From: Magnetococcales bacterium
Lineage (GTDB): Bacteria; Pseudomonadota; Magnetococcia; Magnetococcales; Magnetaquicoccaceae
Reading direction: 5' to 3'
Length of the DNA: 64,000 nt
Assembly (NCBI GenBank): GCA_015231375.1
Contig: JADGBT010000003.1
Location: forward strand, 90,730 to 154,729
Shown in pieces: positions 8,339 to 17,878 of the stretch (its first letter is position 1; each line of letters begins with the position of its first letter). Both the position numbers and the translations under genes were made by a program. The notes beneath the pieces are model-generated. The model had not been told where the DNA came from, searched no databases, and saw nothing but the letters and a program-made list of their open reading frames with translations.

Positions 8339-10390
8339 ATGAAAGACTTGAAATTGGGACTTAAACTCGGGCTCGGCTTTGGTCTGGTACTGCTTTTGAC
8401 CACCCTTGTTGCCTTCAGCGGCTACAACGGCTTAAGTGGTCTGGCCGACCGTATCGACAAAAGCCACGACATGTCCATTCTGCTCGAACAGATCAGCAGA
8501 GCGGGCATCTCGGAGAAGAACTTCATCATCCGTAAAGATTTCAAGCATGTGGAAGAAAACGGCAAAGCGCTGGAAGAACTCAAGAAGCAGGCCATTCTCG
8601 ATCGGGATCAAAAATTCCACGATCCCACCGACAAGCGCGAAATGGACGATGTGCTGGGACTGGCCGACGCCTACGGCAAATCTTTTGCCCAGTATGTCGC
8701 CATGGAAAAAAAGCGTAACGAAAGCCTGACCCGCATCCGCGACATCGCCGACAACGTGGTGCGCGTGGAAGTGACCAAAATGCAGGAGGATCAGACCAAA
8801 AAACTGCATGAGATCCTCGCCCAGCAAGCCACCATCAATGCTGCGGACAAGGCGGCCCAGACCGCCCAGACCGCCCAGGTCGAAGACCGGGCCACCAAGG
8901 TGGCCAAATCCGCGCAGATGCTGATCGATTTCAAGGATGCCCGCATCGGCGAGAAAGAGATCTTCCTGACCAACGGCAAAGACGAAAACCAGATCAAACG
9001 CAATCTGGCCGGCTCCAACGGCGCGTTGAAGAACGCCCAGGAACTGCTCCCCACCTTCAAGTCCCAAAACAACATCGATCAAATCAAACGGATCATCGCG
9101 GGCGTCGAGCAGTATCAAAAAGAGATGGCCACCATGGTCGAGGCCATCCAGGCGCAAAACAAGGCCGAGCAGGAGATGATCGCCGGTCGCACCAAGGCCG
9201 AGGAGAAGGTGGACGCGGTGATCTCTGGCCAAGGCGCCAAGGCGAAGGCCCAGATCACCTCGGCCACCACCTTGATCACCTCCGCCAGCGTCGGGGCCGT
9301 GCTGCTGGGCATGCTGATCGCCTATCTGCTCACCCGTCTGATCGTCAGCGCCCTGACCCAGGGTGTAGTCTTCGCCCGGAGCATCGCCGGGGGTGATCTC
9401 ACCGCCACCATCGATCTGGACCAAAAGGACGAAGTGGGCCAATTGGCCAACGCCCTCAAAGAGATGGCCACCAAACTGCGGGAAGTGATCGGCGAAGTGT
9501 CGGTCGCCGCCGCCCAGGTGTCGGCGGGCAGCAACGAAATCTCCAACGCCGCGCAGAATCTCTCCCAGGGAGCCACCGAACAGGCCGCCTCCATCGAAGA
9601 GACCTCCTCGGCCATGGAAGAAATGTCTTCCAACATCCAGCAGAACACCGACAACGCCAACACCACCCAGAACATCTCCCAGAAAGCCTCCAAGGATGCC
9701 GCCGAAGGTGGCGTCGCCGTGGAAGAGGCGGTCACCGCCATGAAGGAAATCGCCTCCAAGATCGGCATCATCGAAGAGATCGCCCGTCAGACCAATCTGT
9801 TGGCCTTGAACGCCGCCATCGAGGCCGCCCGCGCCGGTGAACACGGCAAGGGCTTCGCCGTGGTGGCCGCCGAAGTGCGCAAACTGGCGGAACGCAGCCA
9901 GACCGCCGCCGGCGAAATCAGCCATCTGTCCGCGTCCAGCGTGGGCGTGGCCGAACGGGCCGGAGGGATCATCAACAAACTGGTCCCGGACATCCAAAAG
10001 ACCGCCGAACTCATCCAGGAGATCGCCGCCGCCAGCCAGGAGCAAAACCAGGGGGCCACGCAGATCAATCAGGCGATCCAGCAACTCGATCAGGTGATCC
10101 AGCAAAACGCCGGATCCTCCGAAGAGATGGCCGCCACCGCCGAAGAGTTGAGCGCCCAGGCCGACATCATGAGTCAATCCATCTCCTTCTTCAAAATCGG
10201 CAATCAGACGCACACGGCCGTCCGCAGCCGACCGGCCGCCAGACCCAAAATCGGCGGCGGCTCCAAACCACAACCCCATCTTCAGAAACATGCCACCAAA
10301 GCCCTGCCCGCTCCTGCCGGACACAAATCCGGTGGCGTGGACCTGAACATGGGTGGTCATGCTTCCGACGATGAATTCGAGACCTTCTAA
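8339..10390 (+). CDS. Methyl-accepting chemotaxis protein
   Basis: A 683-residue chemoreceptor. TM1 is at ~8-30, a helical periplasmic domain with two EK-type motifs (SEKNFIIRK near 57, GEKEIFL near 200) suggests an HBM-like sensor, and TM2 is at ~306-338. HAMP, adaptation helices and a hairpin tip (~479-519, [20 protein letters not shown]) follow. It ends with a flexible linker and the terminal residues EFETF, close to the NWETF CheR/CheB docking pentapeptide; that role is inferred. The ATG at 8339 is chosen because GGAGGAA sits eight bases upstream; a TTG at 8315 is in frame but unsupported. Its cytoplasmic part is very similar to that of the receptor just upstream, suggesting local duplication with sensor divergence. 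Confidence 0.93.
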   Translation: MKDLKLGLKLGLGFGLVLLLTTLVAFSGYNGLSGLADRIDKSHDMSILLEQISRAGISEKNFIIRKDFKHVEENGKALEELKKQAILDRDQKFHDPTDKREMDDVLGLADAYGKSFAQYVAMEKKRNESLTRIRDIADNVVRVEVTKMQEDQTKKLHEILAQQATINAADKAAQTAQTAQVEDRATKVAKSAQMLIDFKDARIGEKEIFLTNGKDENQIKRNLAGSNGALKNAQELLPTFKSQNNIDQIKRIIAGVEQYQKEMATMVEAIQAQNKAEQEMIAGRTKAEEKVDAVISGQGAKAKAQITSATTLITSASVGAVLLGMLIAYLLTRLIVSALTQGVVFARSIAGGDLTATIDLDQKDEVGQLANALKEMATKLREVIGEVSVAAAQVSAGSNEISNAAQNLSQGATEQAASIEETSSAMEEMSSNIQQNTDNANTTQNISQKASKDAAEGGVAVEEAVTAMKEIASKIGIIEEIARQTNLLALNAAIEAARAGEHGKGFAVVAAEVRKLAERSQTAAGEISHLSASSVGVAERAGGIINKLVPDIQKTAELIQEIAAASQEQNQGATQINQAIQQLDQVIQQNAGSSEEMAATAEELSAQADIMSQSISFFKIGNQTHTAVRSRPAARPKIGGGSKPQPHLQKHATKALPAPAGHKSGGVDLNMGGHASDDEFETF

Positions 10391-10411
10391 CTCCACGAGG
10401 AGCCCCAGATC

Positions 10412-10939
10412 ATGAGCGTTCCGGGACTGACCGAAGTGACCCAATTTCTCACCTTTCACCTGGATCGGGAGGTGTTTGCCATCGACATCTCCAAAATCAA
10501 GGAGGTGCTGGAGTTCTCGGCTGTGACCAAGATCCCCCGAACCCCGGATTTCATGTGCGGGGTGATCAATCTGCGGGGCAGTGTGGTGCCGGTGGTGGAC
10601 CTGCGCCTGAAGTTCGGCATGTCCAAAAGCGAAAAGACGGTCAATACCTGCATCATCATCATCGATGTGATCCAGGAAGAAGGCACCACGGTCATCGGTG
10701 CCATGGCCGACTCGGTCAAAGAGGTGGTGGAACTCGATCCCAATCAGATCGAACCCGCGCCCAAGATCGGCACCGGACTGCGCACGGACTTCATCCGGGG
10801 CATGGGCAAACAGGGCAACCACTTTGTCATTCTGCTGGATACCGACAAGGTCTTCTCAGCCGCTGAACTCTCCTTGCTGCAAGACGCGGGCAAGGCCGGT
10901 GCCGCCGCCAAGCCCGGCCCCTCGGAAAAGGCCGCCTGA
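10412..10939 (+). CDS. cheW: Chemotaxis coupling protein CheW
   Basis: A 175-residue CheW domain protein that links chemoreceptors to the kinase CheA at the membrane array. Diagnostic segments are TFHLDREVFAIDISKIKEVLE at the N terminus (two halves: TFHLDREVFAI, DISKIKEVLE), GVINLRGSVVPVVDLR near 50-65 and GMGKQGNHFVILLD near 130. It starts 21 bp after the receptor stop with a GAGGAG upstream, so it is co-transcribed with the receptors. No cheA, cheY, cheR or cheB is in the window, so this CheW must pair with a kinase encoded elsewhere. The last ~25 residues are an Ala/Lys-rich tail. Confidence 0.95.
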   Translation: MSVPGLTEVTQFLTFHLDREVFAIDISKIKEVLEFSAVTKIPRTPDFMCGVINLRGSVVPVVDLRLKFGMSKSEKTVNTCIIIIDVIQEEGTTVIGAMADSVKEVVELDPNQIEPAPKIGTGLRTDFIRGMGKQGNHFVILLDTDKVFSAAELSLLQDAGKAGAAAKPGPSEKAA

Positions 10940-10953
10940 TCCTGTCTTTCACC

Positions 10954-10985
10954 GCCGGGGGGAGAGTGACGGCTCTCCCCCCGGC
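10954..10985 (+). terminator. Perfect 13-bp GC-rich hairpin between cheW and STAS gene
   Basis: GCCGGGGGGAGAG at 10954-10966 is the exact complement of CTCTCCCCCCGGC at 10973-10985, with a six-base loop. It lies 15 bases after the cheW stop. No T-tract follows, so it is not a textbook Rho-independent terminator. It could partly terminate or stabilise the upstream mRNA and so lower STAS expression relative to cheW. Confidence 0.55.
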
Positions 10986-11012
10986 TTCGTCCGCTTGCCC
11001 AAAGGTTTCCCC

Positions 11013-11312
11013 ATGTCGATCACCACCCATGAAGAGTCCGGGGTCGTCACCATCACCCTGGATGACAAATTCGTCTTCAGCGATCACCGCGCCTTCCGGA
11101 GCACCTATCACAACCGCCCCGCAGGAACCCGCTACATTCTCGATTTCCGGCGGGTCAGCTACATGGACAGCTCCGCGTTGGGCATGCTCCTGCTGCTCAA
11201 GGAAGAAGGCGCCGGAGGCGACAAGAACAACGTGCAACTGATCCATTGCAACGAACAGGTGCGCAAGATTCTCGATGTGGCCAACTTCTCCCAACTGTTC
11301 ACCATGACCTGA
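11013..11312 (+). CDS. STAS domain protein (anti-sigma factor antagonist-like)
   Basis: A compact 99-residue STAS domain. It contains the characteristic YMDSSALGMLLLLKE segment (residues ~50-64), where the first Ser of DSSALG is the usual phosphorylation site in SpoIIAA/RsbV-type proteins. Such proteins act in partner-switching with a serine kinase and a PP2C phosphatase; neither partner is in the window. The ATG at 11013 follows AAAGG with eight-base spacing. It is the last gene of the chemoreceptor cluster, behind a strong hairpin. The C terminus (LDVANFSQLFTM) is also typical of the family. Confidence 0.88.
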   Translation: MSITTHEESGVVTITLDDKFVFSDHRAFRSTYHNRPAGTRYILDFRRVSYMDSSALGMLLLLKEEGAGGDKNNVQLIHCNEQVRKILDVANFSQLFTMT

Positions 11313-11322
11313 ACCCCGACCC

Positions 11323-12060
11323 TCACCCCAACACCCCATAAAGCCACAGCAACCCTGGCCCGAGCGGCACCAGCCAATCTCTCCAGGGAACAGGTCCGGT
11401 CGCGCGCGCCATCGGCGGCAATCCCTCCTCGAAGCCGCGCGCGCGCAACCCCTCCTCGCGCCGCCGCAAATCCCACAACAAGCCCGACAACAAGGCACTC
11501 CCGGCGAACGCCAACCGTTCCAGCCGCTCCCCCCCCCCGGACGACTCCCCAAGCCGCGCCGTCATGCCCATCCGCACCCATCCGGCCTGCTCCCGGAAAC
11601 GCCCCAAACCCGACAGACAAAATCCCAGAATCGATAACCACCGCGCCACCGGCACCCCGAACCGCTCCAGCCATCCCAGATAAAAAGCCATCCCCCCCAC
11701 CAGTTGCATGGGTGTGGTGACCCGTCCCACGCTCCAGGCCAACACCGCCAACACCAACAACCGCAACGCCTGATGCACCCCCGCCACCACCCCTTCCCGC
11801 GTCACAAACGGCCAGGAGGACCACAGAAACTCCCCAGGGGTCATCCAGCCATGCACCAACAACAATGCAAGTAATAGCCAACGCCAATGAAAAAGGCCGC
11901 GCCCCAGGAAACTCCAGGAAAGAGACGCGGCCCACGCAGACACCCCCACCAGCCCGCAGCCCACCCACCATACCCGTGAAAACAAGGGCGCGGACATCAT
12001 CACCGACAACAACACCCCGAACGCCAACAGGGTCAAACGAGGATCACAGCCTCTTCTCAC
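11323..12060 (-). CDS. EcfT/CbiQ-like transmembrane transporter component
   Basis: A 245-residue integral membrane protein with about five hydrophobic segments in the first 150 residues. The pattern GVHQALRLLVLAVLAWSVGRVTTP and the later RRREEGLRARGFE coupling-helix-like segment (Ala-Arg-Gly) resemble the transmembrane T component of energy-coupling-factor transporters. Known partners are EcfA ATPases and a substrate-binding S component; none is encoded nearby, so the substrate is unknown. It starts with GTG overlapping the preceding FimV-like stop (GTGA), which implies translational coupling to a cell-surface/pilus-type gene. That is an unusual context for this family. Confidence 0.6.
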   Translation of the reverse strand: MRRGCDPRLTLLAFGVLLSVMMSAPLFSRVWWVGCGLVGVSAWAASLSWSFLGRGLFHWRWLLLALLLVHGWMTPGEFLWSSWPFVTREGVVAGVHQALRLLVLAVLAWSVGRVTTPMQLVGGMAFYLGWLERFGVPVARWLSILGFCLSGLGRFREQAGWVRMGMTARLGESSGGGERLERLAFAGSALLSGLLWDLRRREEGLRARGFEEGLPPMARATGPVPWRDWLVPLGPGLLWLYGVLG

Positions 12061-13682
12061 CGTTCCTCCCGTCGCTCTCCCCTGACAGGACTCTCCTCTC
12101 CATCAAAAGGCACAAACTCCCAGGCCGCCCGCTCTCCGACAGGATCCGACGGCTGCGAAGGCTGCGAAGGCTGCGACGGACCCGACACCGACGCAGACAA
12201 TGGCGCATCCGTGGGCATGAAGGCAAAAGACAGCACCTCGATCTCTTCCGACGCGCGCGCCTGGGCAACAGCAGGGGTCTTTCCCCCGGCAGTCTCCTCC
12301 TCCTCCGGAGTCAGGGACCAGAAATCCTTGACCTCCAGATCCATGTACGCCTCCGATTCTCCGAACCCGTCAACCCGACGCTCCGGCATCCAGTCCGTCT
12401 CCTGTTCGGCGGTGTCAAACTCGGCGAACACATCCAGCTCCGCTTCCAACCCATCCGCCGGATTCGGCCCAGCGCACGCCATCGCCAAATCCACGCCGGT
12501 GGTCGTCTCCGGAACCAGACCCTCGCCAGCGTGCGCACGCGCCGCCGTTCGGCTCTCCTCCTCCCGCCGGCTTTCCGGTGGCCGGGCCGGCAGCTCCCCC
12601 AGTGGATCCGGAGCAAACCCCGCCACCCGACTCCCCGAACGCGACTCCTCCTCCACCACAAACGCTGGCCACTCCGCCTCCGCACGCCCACGCTCCATCA
12701 GGGGCGGGGAGGCAATCGGGGTGACGGACGCGGGCGGGGTGACGGACGTGGGCGGAATGACGGACGAGGACGGGGTCGCGGGCGCGGACGGAATCGCGGG
12801 CGCAGTCGGAATGACGGGCGCAGTCGGAATCGCGGGCGCAGTCGGAATCGCGGGCGCAGTCGGAATCGCGGGCGCAGTCGGAATCGCGGGCGCGATCGGC
12901 TCCTCGCTCACGGCCACCGGTTCACGCCGCGTATCCAGAAACCCTGCCCCGCCACCATACGACACGTCCGGCAGCAAAGCCTCAGGCTCGTCTTCACGAC
13001 GACGAAACATCCCTCGGATCACCAGCAGCCCCAACAACGCCGCCACACCCGACATCCCGGCCAGCATCTCACGGGACAAATCCGCCACCCATCGCCGCGC
13101 ACCCGCCACCCATGTCGGCCAATCCGCCAGCCAGCCCTGCCAATCGGGCATCCAACCCCCACGCTCGGCAGCCGCCGACGCCCCGACCCGATCCTCCACC
13201 CGCGTTCGCACCGGAAAAACCGGGGTCGTGCCCGTGGTGGGAAAGGCATCCAGCACCACCGCGTAGTTGCGCACAAACGAGATGTCGGCGCGGGTGACGC
13301 GCACCAGCAGCGTGAAAAACGGCTCGGTCTCTGGACGGCTGCCGGTGATCACAATCCGCCCGGTACGACCGGACTGCTCCGCAACAACGGGATTTTCCAC
13401 CAGACGGGCACTCAAACGGGTACGGGCCTCGCCTCCACCGGCAAAATCCGAGTGGGATCCCACCAGCACCTCGATGCGCGGAATCTCCTCACCCGGATCC
13501 AGACCCAGGGGAAGCTCGGCGGAAAAAGGGGCGTTCAAAGCACTTTGCACCTGAAGCGGACCGGTCATGGTCAGCGCGGAGGCCTCGTTGACCAGCAGTC
13601 CGAACATCAACGCCGCCCAACCGATCCGCGACCCACGCACGTTCCGATCAACGGCGGAAGTTGTCGCTTCCGGAAAAATCAT
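12057..13682 (-). CDS. FimV-like protein (second copy), Pro/Ala minisatellite region
   Basis: About 541 residues. The signal-like N terminus has a hydrophobic stretch IGWAALMFGLLV followed by EASA, and the mature protein begins with a FimV/HubP-type N-terminal domain (TMTGPLQVQSALNAPFSAELPL). A single membrane segment (VAALLGLLVIRGMF) lies near residue 215. A low-complexity run of alternating AIPTAP units, encoded by an 18-bp minisatellite, and a long acidic C-terminal region follow. LysM and the C-terminal TPR of classical FimV are not evident. The ATG at 13682 follows GGAG with good spacing and overlaps the upstream FimV stop by 35 bp; a GTG at 13640 is the alternative. It is probably a diverged tandem duplicate of the next gene. 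Confidence 0.7.
   Translation of the reverse strand: MIFPEATTSAVDRNVRGSRIGWAALMFGLLVNEASALTMTGPLQVQSALNAPFSAELPLGLDPGEEIPRIEVLVGSHSDFAGGGEARTRLSARLVENPVVAEQSGRTGRIVITGSRPETEPFFTLLVRVTRADISFVRNYAVVLDAFPTTGTTPVFPVRTRVEDRVGASAAAERGGWMPDWQGWLADWPTWVAGARRWVADLSREMLAGMSGVAALLGLLVIRGMFRRREDEPEALLPDVSYGGGAGFLDTRREPVAVSEEPIAPAIPTAPAIPTAPAIPTAPAIPTAPVIPTAPAIPSAPATPSSSVIPPTSVTPPASVTPIASPPLMERGRAEAEWPAFVVEEESRSGSRVAGFAPDPLGELPARPPESRREEESRTAARAHAGEGLVPETTTGVDLAMACAGPNPADGLEAELDVFAEFDTAEQETDWMPERRVDGFGESEAYMDLEVKDFWSLTPEEEETAGGKTPAVAQARASEEIEVLSFAFMPTDAPLSASVSGPSQPSQPSQPSDPVGERAAWEFVPFDGEESPVRGERREER
12718..12897. repeat. 18-bp minisatellite, ten units
   Basis: Ten contiguous 18-bp units run from 12718 to 12897. 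The last six are near-identical copies of GGAATCGCGGGCGCAGTC; the first four are diverged (GGGGTGACGGACGCGGGC type). On the minus strand they encode the six-residue repeat API-TAP inside the FimV-like gene. The array is in frame, so gain or loss of units only changes linker length. Confidence 0.9.
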
Positions 13683-15624
13683 CGGAAATCTCCAACACCA
13701 TGTCGTCATCGTCTTCCTGGGCCGCAGTCGGCCACTCCCTTTTGTCCGTTTTTCCAGCTCCTGACACCATCTCAGCCGCCACCGGCGCAAAGATCCGATC
13801 CCGGTCGAATTCGATCACATCCATCGGGTCGTCCTCGGCAATCCTCTCTCCCGCCCGCTCCGCCCCCCTTGCGACCGTTCCACCGCTCACGGTCTGATCC
13901 ATGGAAAAGGGGATGATCTCCGGCAGATCCGGCGCAGACGCCTCCTCCATCCGCATCGCATCGGTCTCCTCAACCACCCACTCCACCCCGCCCCCATCCT
14001 CCTCCGGATCCGCCCCTTCATCCAGATCCGGAAACGGGGAAAACAACATCAAAGCATCCTGGGCATTCCGGGCATCCTGGCTCGCTCCTCCTTCCAGGGA
14101 GATCAGACCGACCGGTTCCAGCTCCTCGCCTTCCCTCTCCTGGTCTTGTTTCCCGACCCCGGAGGCCAAAGCCCCTTCCAGGGAGGTCAGGCCAACCGTT
14201 TCCAACTCCCCGTCTTCCATTTCCTCGTCTTCTTTCCCGGCCCCGGAGGCCAGAGCCAACAACGGCAACGTCCCCACGACAGCCATGGAGGCTGCCGCCG
14301 GCACCACCGCCGATACCGCAGAACCCGCAGACGTCACCGCCGCCGGGATGACAGGCACCTGCGGAGCCGTCTGGGGCACGAATCCGGAAACGAAGGCACG
14401 CTCTTCGGATCCAGCCTCCACATCGACCTTTCCAACCGCTGACGATTCGGAGCCGCTCTTGTGGTCGGACGCCAACGACGCGGCGCCGCTCGTGTGGTCG
14501 GACGCGGGATCCAGGGACTCCTCCCGAACACGGGCACGCCGCCGCCACCAGACCAGACCGCCACCGACCAGCACCAGCACTCCCGTGGCACCCACTCCCC
14601 CCACCAACGGCCAATCGATGGCCTCTTGCAAGGCTGCGAGTTTCTCGTTCTCCAAAGCCTCCACCCGTTTGGTCATGGCCGTCAGCCGGGAGCGCAACTT
14701 CTCCCGCTCGGCTTCGCTCTGAACGCGTTTCTGGTTGGCCTCTTCGTAACGCTCGGTCAGCGTCTTCAACTGCTGGAGGGTATCGGTCAGTCTGGTGGCC
14801 AGAGCGGTTTCGGATTCCGCAGAGGGTTGGGAGGCCGCCGCAGGGCCTGCCAGCGGAGAGGAAGCGGCTGTAATTTTTGGGAGCGTCGGGATCGCTCCTG
14901 CTCCCGGCTGCCCCGTGACCGGAGAAGCCGAGGCCGGGAGCATACCAACAGGAGTCGCAGCCGGAGTCCCGACCGCCATACCCGCTGCCGGAGTCCCGAC
15001 CGATGGAGCCGCAGACGGGGCGACGGCGAGAGTCGAGGCTGCGACACCGTTGATGGTGACAGGCGTCACGCTTTTGGCAGGAACGGGCTTGGACTTTTGC
15101 CGTGGTTTTTGATCCTGACGCGCGGGGGCTTTGGCGGCGGTCGGCGTGGTCGAACTCTGACGGATCGCGGCATCCGGGCGCAACGCAGCCCGTTCCCGAG
15201 GTGACGGATCGAGCATGACCCGATAGGCCCGGACCTGGGATCCCCGGCCCACGCTGCCTTTGATCAACAGTTGAAAGAACGGATCGGTGACCGGAGCGGT
15301 GCTGCGGATGGTCACGCGTCGCTGACGGTCCATTCCGGGAGACAAGGTGGCGGTCAGGCCCGCAACCGCCGGAGAACGGACCAGTTCCATCAACCGGTAC
15401 TCCTCGGGGGCGGCCAGGGTCATGGCGAGATCCGCCTGTTCTTCTCCCGGCGCCAGCAGCAATGGAATTTCGGCCCGGAACGGCTCTCCCAGCGCGCTGA
15501 AGATACGCAGTTCACCCAGAGAGAAGGCCTCGGCGCTGACCGGAACACCCAACACCAGCGCCAAAGACAACACGGTTGACGGACGACAGACTCCCGGCTT
15601 GCGGGAGAAAAGGATACGCGGCAT
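13648..15624 (-). CDS. fimV: FimV/HubP-type protein
   Basis: A 658-residue protein. It has a signal peptide (residues ~1-33, cleavage near AEA-F) and a FimV N-terminal domain (FSLGELRIFSALGEPFRAEI, reading as FSLGELRIFSAL then GEPFRAEI). A Pro/Ala linker, a coiled coil at ~265-335 and a transmembrane helix at ~340-362 followed by WWRRR come next. The long acidic cytoplasmic region has two ~27-residue repeats (ELETVGLTSLEG / ELEPVGLISLEG). In Pseudomonas and Vibrio, FimV/HubP organises the cell pole and supports type IV pili. The expected LysM and C-terminal TPR are not recognisable. The ATG at 15624 has AGGGG six bases upstream. The gene follows asd, matching the known asd-fimV order. Confidence 0.8.
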   Translation of the reverse strand: MPRILFSRKPGVCRPSTVLSLALVLGVPVSAEAFSLGELRIFSALGEPFRAEIPLLLAPGEEQADLAMTLAAPEEYRLMELVRSPAVAGLTATLSPGMDRQRRVTIRSTAPVTDPFFQLLIKGSVGRGSQVRAYRVMLDPSPRERAALRPDAAIRQSSTTPTAAKAPARQDQKPRQKSKPVPAKSVTPVTINGVAASTLAVAPSAAPSVGTPAAGMAVGTPAATPVGMLPASASPVTGQPGAGAIPTLPKITAASSPLAGPAAASQPSAESETALATRLTDTLQQLKTLTERYEEANQKRVQSEAEREKLRSRLTAMTKRVEALENEKLAALQEAIDWPLVGGVGATGVLVLVGGGLVWWRRRARVREESLDPASDHTSGAASLASDHKSGSESSAVGKVDVEAGSEERAFVSGFVPQTAPQVPVIPAAVTSAGSAVSAVVPAAASMAVVGTLPLLALASGAGKEDEEMEDGELETVGLTSLEGALASGVGKQDQEREGEELEPVGLISLEGGASQDARNAQDALMLFSPFPDLDEGADPEEDGGGVEWVVEETDAMRMEEASAPDLPEIIPFSMDQTVSGGTVARGAERAGERIAEDDPMDVIEFDRDRIFAPVAAEMVSGAGKTDKREWPTAAQEDDDDMVLEISDDFSGSDNFRR

Positions 15625-15709
15625 GACCACCCCTGTGCATCGGCGGATGAAGGAGACGACCCCGTTGCCTTGCAAATATCATGCTATCGTCCGTCAACCT
15701 TGAGTCAGA

Positions 15710-16732
15710 TCAGGCGTTCAGGTAATCGCGAATCAACACCTCGGCGATTTGCACCGCGTTCAGCGCGGCCCCCTTGCGCAGGTTGTCGGAGACCACCCAC
15801 ATTTGCAACCCGTTGTCCACGCTGAAATCCCGACGGATGCGGGAGACGAACGTGGCATCCCGACCGGCGGCTTCCCGGGGGGTGATGTAGGTGAGTGTGG
15901 ACGGATCGTCCACCACCTCCACGCCCGGCGCCTGGGCCAGAATGGCCCGCGCCTCTTCCGGGGAGAGGGGCCGTTCGGTTTCGATGGTCACCACCTCGGA
16001 GTGGGAATTGAACACCGGAACCCGCACGGTGGTGGCGGTGACGCGAATGGCCGGATCGAGAATCTTGTGGGTCTCGTTGACCATCTTCATCTCTTCCTTG
16101 GTGTAGCCGTTTTCCAAGAAAACGTCGATCTGGGGAATGAGATTGAAGGCGATCGGCTTGGTGAATTTCTTGGGGGGCACATCCCGGCCAGGGATATAAA
16201 ACGAACGGGTCTGCTCCATGAGTTCGTCCATGGCCGCCTTGCCCGCCCCGGAGACCGCCTGATAGGTGGACACCACCACCCGCTTGATGACCGCCGCGTC
16301 ATGGATCGGTTTCAAGGCCACCACCATCTGAATGGTGGAGCAGTTGGGATTGGCGATGATGCCTTTTTTCTTGTAGTCGGCGATCGCCTGGGGATTGACC
16401 TCGGGCACCACCAGGGGCACATCCGGATCCATGCGGAAATGAGAGGTATTGTCCACCACCACGCATCCGGCGGCGGCAGCCTTGGGGGCGTAAACCGCCG
16501 ACACCGACCCGCCAGGGGAGAACAGTCCCACATGCACGCCGGTGAAATCGAAGTCGGCCAGATTCTTCACCACCAACTCCCGACCCTTGAACTCCACCAC
16601 ACTGCCCGCGCTGCGTTCCGAGGCCAGCAGATGGACCTCTCCCACCGGGAATCGACGCTCTTCGAGAATCGCGAGAATCTCCCGTCCCACATTGCCGGTG
16701 GCTCCGGCGATGGCTACATTGAATACGTCCAT
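15710..16732 (-). CDS. asd: Aspartate-semialdehyde dehydrogenase
   Basis: Asd reduces aspartyl phosphate to aspartate semialdehyde with NADPH, the branch point to lysine/diaminopimelate, threonine and methionine. The 340-residue protein has the dinucleotide motif GATGNVG (residues 10-16) and catalytic Cys131 in ANPNCSTIQ. QAVSGAGK (near 165) is a conserved family signature, and an active-site His lies in the C-terminal half. The ATG at 16732 gives the standard N terminus; an in-frame ATG at 16744 is also possible. It sits 51 bp after leuB and 85 bp before fimV on the same strand. Confidence 0.96.
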   Translation of the reverse strand: MDVFNVAIAGATGNVGREILAILEERRFPVGEVHLLASERSAGSVVEFKGRELVVKNLADFDFTGVHVGLFSPGGSVSAVYAPKAAAAGCVVVDNTSHFRMDPDVPLVVPEVNPQAIADYKKKGIIANPNCSTIQMVVALKPIHDAAVIKRVVVSTYQAVSGAGKAAMDELMEQTRSFYIPGRDVPPKKFTKPIAFNLIPQIDVFLENGYTKEEMKMVNETHKILDPAIRVTATTVRVPVFNSHSEVVTIETERPLSPEEARAILAQAPGVEVVDDPSTLTYITPREAAGRDATFVSRIRRDFSVDNGLQMWVVSDNLRKGAALNAVQIAEVLIRDYLNA

Positions 16733-16783
16733 GATCGATAACATCCTGTACAAAAGGTTTGAAGATTCCCGTGAAACGGGCCG

Positions 16784-17860
16784 TTAATCGGTCAGCGCCG
16801 CCACCACGGCATCACCCATGGCTGCGGTGCCCACCTTGTTCATGCCGGTCTGCCAGATGTCGGCGGTGCGCAAGCCCGCATCCAGCACCCGGTTGACCGC
16901 CCGCTCGATCCGGTCCGCCAAAGCGGGCTGGTCGAGGGTATAACGAAACATCATGGCCACGGAGAGAATCATGGCCAGAGGATTGGCCACTCCCTGCCCG
17001 GCGATGTCCGGCGCCGAGCCGTGAATGGGTTCGTACAACGCGCTGCGATCCCCCAGAGACGCCGAAGGCAGCATGCCGATGGAACCGGTCAACATGCTGG
17101 CCTCGTCGGAGAGAATGTCGCCAAACAGGTTGGTGGTCACGATCACGTCGAACTGACGGGGATTGCGGATCAACTGCATGGCCGCGTTGTCCACGTACAT
17201 GTGCGACAGGGCCACGTGCGGGTAATCCGCCGCCATGGCGATCACGGTCTTGCGCCACAGTTCGGTGGATTCCAGCACATTGGCCTTGTCCACCGAGCAG
17301 AGCCGTCCCTGACGCTTGCCGGCGATCTCATAGGCGCGCCGGGCCACACGCTGGATCTCGTCGGTGTAATAGACCAGGGTATTGAATCCCTTCTGCCGTC
17401 CGTCGGGCAGGGTCTCCACCCCTCTGGGCTCCCCGAAATAGATCCCGGAGGACAACTCCCGCACCACCATGATATCGATGCCCGCCACCACTTCGGGCTT
17501 CAAGGTGGAGGCGTTGGCCAACTGGGGGAAAACCTGGGCCGGACGCAGATTGCAATACAGATCCAGCGCCTTGCGAATGCCCAACAACCCCCGCTCGGGC
17601 CGAACCGCATAATCCAGGGATTCCCACTTCACCCCCCCCACCGCTCCCAGCAGCACCGCGTCCGCCGCCTTGGCCGCAGTCACGGTCTGGGCAGGCAACG
17701 GGGTGCCCACCTGATCGTAAGCCGTACCGCCGATCAGGCCTTCGCTCCTTTGCAAGGAGGTCAGACCCTGGGCCTGCATCCAGTCCAAAACCTTGACCGC
17801 CTCGGCCATGATCTCCTGGCCGATACCGTCACCGGGCAACAACAGAATCGATTTACTCAT
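16784..17860 (-). CDS. leuB: 3-isopropylmalate dehydrogenase
   Basis: LeuB oxidatively decarboxylates 3-isopropylmalate in leucine synthesis, using NAD and a divalent cation. The 358-residue protein shows [11 protein letters not shown] at the N terminus, [11 protein letters not shown] (substrate arginines) near 90-100, and the [14 protein letters not shown] metal/NAD signature near 275. The ATG at 17860 is eight bases after AAGG, making it preferable to the longer in-frame start at 17875. It lies 18 bp downstream of leuD in the leuC-leuD-leuB-asd run. Confidence 0.97.
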   Translation of the reverse strand: MSKSILLLPGDGIGQEIMAEAVKVLDWMQAQGLTSLQRSEGLIGGTAYDQVGTPLPAQTVTAAKAADAVLLGAVGGVKWESLDYAVRPERGLLGIRKALDLYCNLRPAQVFPQLANASTLKPEVVAGIDIMVVRELSSGIYFGEPRGVETLPDGRQKGFNTLVYYTDEIQRVARRAYEIAGKRQGRLCSVDKANVLESTELWRKTVIAMAADYPHVALSHMYVDNAAMQLIRNPRQFDVIVTTNLFGDILSDEASMLTGSIGMLPSASLGDRSALYEPIHGSAPDIAGQGVANPLAMILSVAMMFRYTLDQPALADRIERAVNRVLDAGLRTADIWQTGMNKVGTAAMGDAVVAALTD

Positions 17861-17878
17861 GATGTCATCCTTCATTGA

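Noticed and set aside
8432..10822. A 796-codon open frame antisense to the second chemoreceptor and cheW
   Set aside because: Gly/Asp/His-rich complement of a chemoreceptor; no domain or ribosome site.
12718..12897. Possible CRISPR array
   Set aside because: Units are 18 bp and contiguous with no spacers, and the array is translated in frame.
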